From: Candidatus Gottesmanbacteria bacterium
GTDB taxonomy: Bacteria > Patescibacteriota > Microgenomatia > UBA10105 > UBA927
Assembly (NCBI GenBank): GCA_016182725.1
Contig: JACPFZ010000041.1
Coordinates: 2,263-32,416 of the forward strand
Direction of reading: 5' to 3'
Length of the DNA: 30,154 bases
The first letter of the stretch is position 1. Each line of letters begins with the position of its first letter. The notes under the pieces were generated by a model that saw only the letters and a list, made by a program, of their open reading frames with translations, made no database searches and had not been told where the DNA came from. Made by a program: the position numbers and the translations under genes. Positions 26,989 to 30,154 of the stretch are shown here, piece by piece.

Positions 26989-27432
26989 ATGCGATTAGTT
27001 AATAAAAAGGCTTTTCATGATTACACCATTCTGGAGCGCTTTGAGGCAGGCGTGCACCTGACCGGCGCAGAGGTGAAATCGCTCAAAGGCGGCCACGCGA
27101 GCCTGGAGGGAGCCTTTGTGCGGCTTATAGGTTCGGAAGCATACCTGGTCAATGCGCAGATTTTCCCCTACACATTCGCTCGGCCCGAAGGATATGACCC
27201 CAAACGCACCCGGAAGCTTCTCCTTCACAAAAGGGAGATTGTTAGCCTCAAGAGTAAAGTGGAAGGGTCAAACTTGACCTTGGTACCCTTGGTTTGGTAT
27301 ACTAAAGGCTCCCTCATCAAGCTCGAAGTTGGTCTTAGCCGCGGCAAGAAGCAGTACGAAAAACGGGAGGCCAAAAGGCGAGAAGACCAGAAAAGGGAGC
27401 TTGAAGTTGAGTTTCGGGGGAAGGTGAAGTAA
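26989..27432 (+). CDS. smpB: SsrA-binding protein SmpB
   Basis: Binds tmRNA and delivers it to stalled ribosomes. The 147-residue protein has the standard landmarks: NKKAFHDYTILERFEAGVHLTGAEVKSLK, GHASLEGAFV, then RTRKLLLHKREI and a basic tail (SRGKKQYEKREAKRREDQKRE) that mimics the missing anticodon arm. Length is normal. It lies 21 bases after the PP2C-like gene without a Shine-Dalgarno site. The tmRNA gene follows 40 bases after its stop, and the tmRNA promoter lies inside the smpB coding region. Confidence 0.97.
   Translation: MRLVNKKAFHDYTILERFEAGVHLTGAEVKSLKGGHASLEGAFVRLIGSEAYLVNAQIFPYTFARPEGYDPKRTRKLLLHKREIVSLKSKVEGSNLTLVPLVWYTKGSLIKLEVGLSRGKKQYEKREAKRREDQKRELEVEFRGKVK
27274..27303 (+). 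promoter_or_regulatory. Strong promoter inside smpB, probably for tmRNA
   Basis: TTGACC (27274-27279), an 18-base spacer and TATACT (27298-27303) with an extended TGG in front. Transcription from here would start near 27310 and give a tmRNA precursor with a leader of about 160 bases, to be trimmed by RNase P. Confidence 0.65.
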
Positions 27433-27444
27433 GAAGGGATTTTT

Positions 27445-27476
27445 GGGGTTTACCCCGAGGAGTCTTCGACGAGGGG
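27445..27476. repeat. GGGGTTTACCCC...TCTTCGACGAGGGG repeat touching the tmRNA 5' end
   Basis: The intact form of the element seen interrupted at 12393-12444. Its last four bases (GGGG, 27473-27476) are the first four bases of mature tmRNA, so the repeat abuts or contributes to the acceptor stem. The GGGG-TTTA-CCCC hairpin lies just upstream. Confidence 0.65.
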
Positions 27477-27854
27477 ACGTACAAGATTCGACAGATTGAT
27501 GCTCTTTACCATTGCAGGCCGACTTTGATAAGGAGTCGTTAAACACGTATCAAAACCATAAATGCTGAAGCTGAACAAGCCTTAGCAGCCCGATTTGCAG
27601 GACAGAGAGCATATCTCTTTGCTACTGCCTAAGGGCCATCGTATGTACTCTTTTCTCGACGAGATACGTACGGTGTAAACAAAGTTGAGATGTCACTTTC
27701 ATGGTTTGATGTTCCATGAAAGCTAAGCATAATACATCTTGGTTTTTTCTAGCCTGTCAGTTGGCCACAGAAAAGACGACAACATGAATTGACTACGCCT
27801 GTAGATATGTTGAGATCATTCGTCTGGACGAGAGTTCATTGCTCTCCGTCTCCA
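27473..27854 (+). ncRNA. ssrA: Transfer-messenger RNA (tmRNA)
   Basis: A 382-base tmRNA. The acceptor stem GGGGACG (27473-27479) pairs with CGTCTCC (27847-27853), followed by discriminator A; CCA is not encoded (CAC follows). GATTCGACAG at the 5' side and a T-arm GAGAG-TTCATTG-CTCTC at the 3' side complete the tRNA-like part. The probable tag reading frame runs from GCT 27564 to TAA 27630-27632: 22 codons, starting AEAEQALAAR and ending AYLFATA. The resume codon is not certain. Later hairpins (CGTATGTACTC region near 27640-27680; CTTTCATGG/CCATGAAAG near 27700-27722) fit the downstream pseudoknots. Together with SmpB it rescues ribosomes stalled on broken mRNA. Confidence 0.9.
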
Positions 27855-27868
27855 CACTAATTTTTGCA

Positions 27869-27877
27869 TGATATAGT
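27869..27877 (+). promoter_or_regulatory. Extended -10 promoter of comF
   Basis: TGATATAGT, six bases before the ATG at 27884, identical to the sigma-gene box at 11565-11573. A leaderless transcript is predicted. Confidence 0.6.
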
Positions 27878-27883
27878 GAAGTC

Positions 27884-28594
27884 ATGCATCTTCTCGATGT
27901 TATTTTCCCAAAGCGCTGTGTAGGCTGCGGGAGGGTAGGGAAGTACTTCTGTCTTCAGTGTATTTTTTTGATTAAGCCAATTGGGCAGCACGAAACCATC
28001 TGTCCGGTATGCGCAAAGCCTTCAATGGGCGGCTTTACACATCGGATGTGTAAAGCTAGATTTTCGATGGATGGACTCACGAGCTTTTTCCATTACCGTG
28101 GAGTAGTCCAGAAGGCAGTCAAATCCATGAAATACCGTTTTGTTTCCGACCTTGCCAAAGAATTTGTTGGCCTTATTCCTTCTTTTTGTGTTTCTCAATT
28201 CGTAAATCATAATTCTTACTTCTTAATTCCGATCCCGTTACATCCGTCTCGAGAACGTTTTCGCGGATTTAATCAAGCTGAAGTATTGGGTACTTTATTA
28301 GCTCAGCGATTTTCAATCCCAATGCAGAATAACCTATTAAAGCGCATGAGAGAAACAACATCACAAGTTGAGGTAAAAGATCGGGAAAAGCGCTTGAAAA
28401 ACATGGACGGTGTTTTTGCTCTCCAACCCAATTTTGACAAATCCATGCTTAAGCATAAATTTGTCAACGGTAAGGAGATGAGAATTTTTCTTTTTGATGA
28501 TGTGTGGACGACGGGCGCGACCATGCGTTCTGCTGCCAACGTGCTCAAACGCGCCGGCGCGCGTTTCGTTTGGGGAGTGACAATAGCACGATAG
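27884..28594 (+). CDS. comF: ComF family phosphoribosyltransferase-like protein
   Basis: A 236-residue ComF homologue, a protein linked to DNA uptake in competent bacteria. The N-terminal zinc-ribbon Cys pairs are present (CVGCGR, CLQC, CPVC), followed by FHYRGVVQKAVKSMKYR. The phosphoribosyltransferase part holds LIPIPLHPSRERFRGFNQAEVLG and the PRPP-loop IFLFDDVWTTGATM near the C terminus. An AATTACGA-type repeat (28196-28230) encodes SQFVNHNSYFL just before the IPIPLHP strand, adding about ten residues. The promoter box ends six bases before the ATG. CPR bacteria often keep competence-like genes, perhaps for nucleotide scavenging. Confidence 0.9.
   Translation: MHLLDVIFPKRCVGCGRVGKYFCLQCIFLIKPIGQHETICPVCAKPSMGGFTHRMCKARFSMDGLTSFFHYRGVVQKAVKSMKYRFVSDLAKEFVGLIPSFCVSQFVNHNSYFLIPIPLHPSRERFRGFNQAEVLGTLLAQRFSIPMQNNLLKRMRETTSQVEVKDREKRLKNMDGVFALQPNFDKSMLKHKFVNGKEMRIFLFDDVWTTGATMRSAANVLKRAGARFVWGVTIAR
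28196..28230 (+). repeat. AATTACGA-type repeat inside comF
   Basis: AATTCGTAAATCATAATTC followed by TTACTTCTTAATTCC, the right-arm orientation of arrays R2-R4. It is in frame within comF, outside the mevalonate cluster, so the family is dispersed. Confidence 0.75.
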
Positions 28595-28608
28595 GCTGTC
28601 TTGTTATC

Positions 28609-28622
28609 ATGTTTTAAAACAT
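28609..28622. terminator. Palindrome after comF, possible weak terminator
   Basis: ATGTTTTAAAACAT is a perfect 14-base palindrome 15 bases after the comF stop, with TGTT/AACA pairing further out. There is no good T tract, so termination is uncertain. Confidence 0.35.
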
Positions 28623-28670
28623 AGCAACAGAGGAATGCTTGATAGATTTATAGCGGCAGGTTTAGCTTCT

Positions 28671-28679
28671 TGGTATAAT
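28671..28679 (+). promoter_or_regulatory. Extended -10 promoter of the tRNA-Ser genes
   Basis: TGGTATAAT lies nine bases before the 5' end of the first tRNA-Ser, so the primary transcript may start within two or three bases of the mature end. The box sits in a palindrome, TTGGTATAATACCAA. Confidence 0.65.
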
Positions 28680-28688
28680 ACCAACACA

Positions 28689-28771
28689 GGAGGAGTGCGA
28701 GAGTGGTTTAATCGAGCGGCTTGCTAAGCCGTGCCCGTGAGGGCTCGTGGGTTCGAATCCCACCTCCTCCG
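28689..28771 (+). tRNA. tRNA-Ser (anticodon GCT)
   Basis: A class II tRNA. The acceptor GGAGGAG pairs with CTCCTCC; the anticodon loop TTGCTAA has GCT at 28723-28725; a variable arm (CCCGTGAGGG) and a T-arm GTGGGTTCGAATCCCAC follow. Discriminator G at 28771; CCA is not encoded. Reads AGC and AGT. Confidence 0.96.
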
Positions 28772-28798
28772 CAGAAAAATTTTCTTAAATTTACTCTA

Positions 28799-28885
28799 GG
28801 AAGCGTGTCGGAGTGGACGATCGAGCTGGTCTTGAAAACCAGTATGGCCGCAAGGTCATCAGAGGTTCGAATCCTCTCGCTTCCG
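28799..28885 (+). tRNA. tRNA-Ser (anticodon TGA)
   Basis: A class II tRNA. The acceptor GGAAGCG pairs with CGCTTCC; the anticodon stem CTGGT/ACCAG holds TGA at 28833-28835; the long variable arm (TATGGCCGCAAGGTCATC) and T-arm AGAGGTTCGAATCCTCT follow. Discriminator G at 28885; CCA is not encoded. It lies 27 bases after the first tRNA-Ser and is probably cotranscribed. Confidence 0.96.
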
Positions 28886-28895
28886 CAGTTATTTG

Positions 28896-28904
28896 TGTTA
28901 TACT
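28896..28904 (+). promoter_or_regulatory. Extended -10 promoter of the thioredoxin-like gene
   Basis: TGTTATACT, eight bases before the ATG at 28913 and just after the second tRNA-Ser. Predicts a leaderless mRNA. Confidence 0.6.
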
Positions 28905-28912
28905 AAATTCGT

Positions 28913-29488
28913 ATGGCAAGTTCTACTATGTTGTCGCTTGGAACGAAAGCTCCGGAGTTTTCGCTCCCAGACACCGTAAGTGGAAAGATAATTTCCCCTG
29001 CAGTATTTGCTGACAAAAAAGCATTTCTCGTCATGTTTATCTGCCGTCATTGTCCATATGTCCAGCATGTAAAAAAAGAACTTGCACGCATTGGTCGGGA
29101 CTATAAAGACAAAAATGCAGGAATTGTTGCCATAAGCAGCAATGATAGTGATGCATACCCAGTGGATGCACCTGCATCACTTGCTGAATTTGTCCGTGAG
29201 GAAGGATTTGTATTTCCTCTCTGTTATGATGAAACGCAAGAAGTTGCTCGCGCATATACTGCTGCTTGCACGCCGGATATATTTCTTTTTGACCAAGAAA
29301 GGAAACTGGTCTATCGTGGTCAGGTAGATGACAGCCGACCGGGGAATAATAAGCCATTAACCGGAAAAGATCTTCGTGCGGCACTGGATGCTGTGCTATC
29401 TGATAAACCAGTGGATTCCAACCAGCACCCAAGCTCCGGTTGTGGTATTAAATGGAAACCGGGAAATGAACCATCGTATTCTACGTAA
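28913..29488 (+). CDS. Thioredoxin-like / AhpC-TSA family protein
   Basis: A 191-residue soluble protein of the peroxiredoxin-like thioredoxin family. It begins LGTKAPEFSLPD, has FICRHCPYVQHVKKEL with a CxxC pair (Cys44 and Cys47), VAISSNDSDAYP, and the cis-Pro segment AACTPDIFLFD with another Cys, then VYRGQVDDSRPG. These features match the group annotated as thioredoxin family protein with CxHCPYV motif, thought to act in thiol redox exchange. No signal peptide, so probably cytoplasmic. The start is at the predicted transcription start; MLSLG five codons in is an alternative. Confidence 0.88.
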   Translation: MASSTMLSLGTKAPEFSLPDTVSGKIISPAVFADKKAFLVMFICRHCPYVQHVKKELARIGRDYKDKNAGIVAISSNDSDAYPVDAPASLAEFVREEGFVFPLCYDETQEVARAYTAACTPDIFLFDQERKLVYRGQVDDSRPGNNKPLTGKDLRAALDAVLSDKPVDSNQHPSSGCGIKWKPGNEPSYST

Positions 29489-29490
29489 TT

Positions 29491-30006
29491 ATGGATAAGG
29501 AAGAAGAAACACAAAAAGAAGAGCGCAAGGAAGTGTTGCTTTCCTGGTCGTCTCCTTCGCGGCTGTTTAAGAAGCGGGATGCGGAATACTACCGCAATAT
29601 CGCTGCGATCGTGTTTCTTCTCCTCGTGATTTTAGTCCTTGCGCGGGAGTTTTTACTGATTGCCGCCGTCCTTTCTATCGTCTTTTTCGTCTACGTACTC
29701 TCTACCGTGCCGCCGGAGGAGGTTACGCATAAGATCACCAATCTTGGGATTGACAGCGCAGGGCATTTCTACCGATGGGAAGAACTTGCGGATTTTTGGT
29801 TTGAAGAGCAATGGGGACAGGTGCTTTTGGTTTTTCGTCCCATTTTTGGTACCCGGACGATTATCCTATTGAGTGATCAGAATAAAGAAAAAGTGCGGGA
29901 AACTATCGCAAAATATATTCCCTTTCTGGAGAAACCGGAAAAAACGTGGGTTGATAACGCCGCCTCTTGGCTCACCAAAAAAGTTCCTCTGGAGAAACCT
30001 GTCTAG
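29491..30006 (+). CDS. Conserved two-helix membrane protein, function unknown
   Basis: A 171-residue protein. A charged cytoplasmic N terminus (MDKEEETQKEERKEVLLSW, residues 1-34) is followed by two adjacent membrane helices (about 35-75), then a soluble domain with beta-strand character (THKITNLGIDSAGHFYRWEELADFWFEEQWGQVLLVFRP). The layout, two helices then a small PH-like domain, is frequent in CPR genomes, but I do not have a firm family name. It starts two bases after the thioredoxin-like gene and is cotranscribed with it. Confidence 0.65.
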   Translation: MDKEEETQKEERKEVLLSWSSPSRLFKKRDAEYYRNIAAIVFLLLVILVLAREFLLIAAVLSIVFFVYVLSTVPPEEVTHKITNLGIDSAGHFYRWEELADFWFEEQWGQVLLVFRPIFGTRTIILLSDQNKEKVRETIAKYIPFLEKPEKTWVDNAASWLTKKVPLEKPV

Positions 30007-30043
30007 CCTTTACCAACCTTCCGTAGTAAAATACAAAGGTAAT

Positions 30044-30118
30044 GTTCCTGTAGTTCAATGGATAGAATGCGGCCCTGCGAAGGCTGTGATGGCAGTTCGA
30101 CTCTGCCCAGGAACGCCA
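30044..30118 (+). tRNA. tRNA-Arg (anticodon GCG)
   Basis: The acceptor GTTCCTG pairs with CAGGAAC; anticodon stem CGGCC/GGCTG with loop CTGCGAA, anticodon GCG at 30077-30079; T-arm GGCAGTTCGACTCTGCC; discriminator G and an encoded CCA (30116-30118). Most bacteria read CGT/CGC with an inosine-modified ACG tRNA instead, so GCG is notable. A TAAAAT box at 30027-30032 could be its promoter. Confidence 0.92.
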
Positions 30119-30120
30119 AA

Positions 30121-30154
30121 GGAAAGGTGCCGGAGCGGCTAAACGGCCAGGTCT
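30121..30154 (+). tRNA. Partial class II tRNA cut by the window end (Tyr or Ser)
   Basis: GGAAAGG followed by TGCCGGAGCGGCTAAACGGC reads as an acceptor strand and D-arm of a class II tRNA. The anticodon lies beyond the window. It begins two bases after the CCA end of tRNA-Arg. Confidence 0.6.

Noticed and set aside
27433..27872. Protein-coding gene between smpB and comF
   Set aside because: The stretch is tmRNA: acceptor stem, GATTCGACAG, T-arm and a tag frame are all present.
28721..29013. Small proteins across the two tRNA-Ser genes
   Set aside because: The frames run through tRNA sequence; both tRNAs fold fully.

Overview
The window looks like a chromosomal segment of a Patescibacteria/CPR bacterium; I cannot place it more finely. 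Signs are several short TrbC/VirB2-like two-helix membrane proteins, a TrbL/VirB6-like polytopic protein, large orphan proteins, a bacterial smpB-ssrA pair and AT-rich dispersed repeats. UGA is a normal stop (for example at the ends of uppS, the decarboxylase gene and the 71-residue ORF), so the code appears standard.

Layout. 1-640: a DUF433/DUF5615 toxin-antitoxin pair. 650-2190: a three-gene operon of unknown function in which every gene is preceded by the same 16-base ribosome-binding cassette, closed by a strong terminator. 2260-6155: two orphan proteins (254 and 990 aa). 6152-7567 (minus): a TrbL/VirB6-like protein, divergent from a NYN-domain RNase-like gene (7642-8394). 8584-11515 (minus): six VirB2/TrbC-like small membrane proteins, with a HicBA pair and a 138-bp inverted-repeat leader among them. 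Divergent from these, 11585-20675 is one long plus-strand run: ECF sigma factor, a 76-aa membrane protein, a Yip1-like protein, then a nearly complete archaeal-flavoured mevalonate pathway (HMG-CoA reductase, HMG-CoA synthase, thiolase, DUF35, mevalonate kinase, phosphomevalonate kinase, diphosphomevalonate decarboxylase) ending in undecaprenyl diphosphate synthase. 20717-21950 (minus): two more VirB2-like proteins, one with an extracytoplasmic domain. 22031-26967: an orphan CopG-type antitoxin, then an envelope group (SpoIID-like protein, PH-domain membrane protein, two-helix protein, degenerate PP2C plus beta-propeller). 26989-30154: smpB, tmRNA, comF, two tRNA-Ser genes, a thioredoxin-like protein, a membrane protein, tRNA-Arg and a cut-off class II tRNA.

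How the genes fit together. The thiolase, DUF35 and HMG-CoA synthase genes are the three parts of the substrate-channelling complex known from archaea. Together with the reductase, two kinases and decarboxylase they would turn acetyl-CoA into isopentenyl diphosphate, which uppS uses for the cell-wall lipid carrier. IPP isomerase and a short-chain prenyl synthase are not in the window. The TrbL-like and VirB2-like proteins suggest a reduced type IV secretion/pilus-like envelope machine.

The two strongest unusual signals concern DNA outside ordinary gene content. First, the mevalonate cluster is full of dispersed repeats. AATTACGA/AATTATGA-type arrays sit between its genes as inverted pairs, and GC-rich palindromes lie in frame inside conserved enzymes, much like Rickettsia palindromic elements. 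Second, many genes have an extended -10 box (TGnTATAMT) ending only 6-9 bases before the start codon and no Shine-Dalgarno site, which predicts leaderless transcripts.
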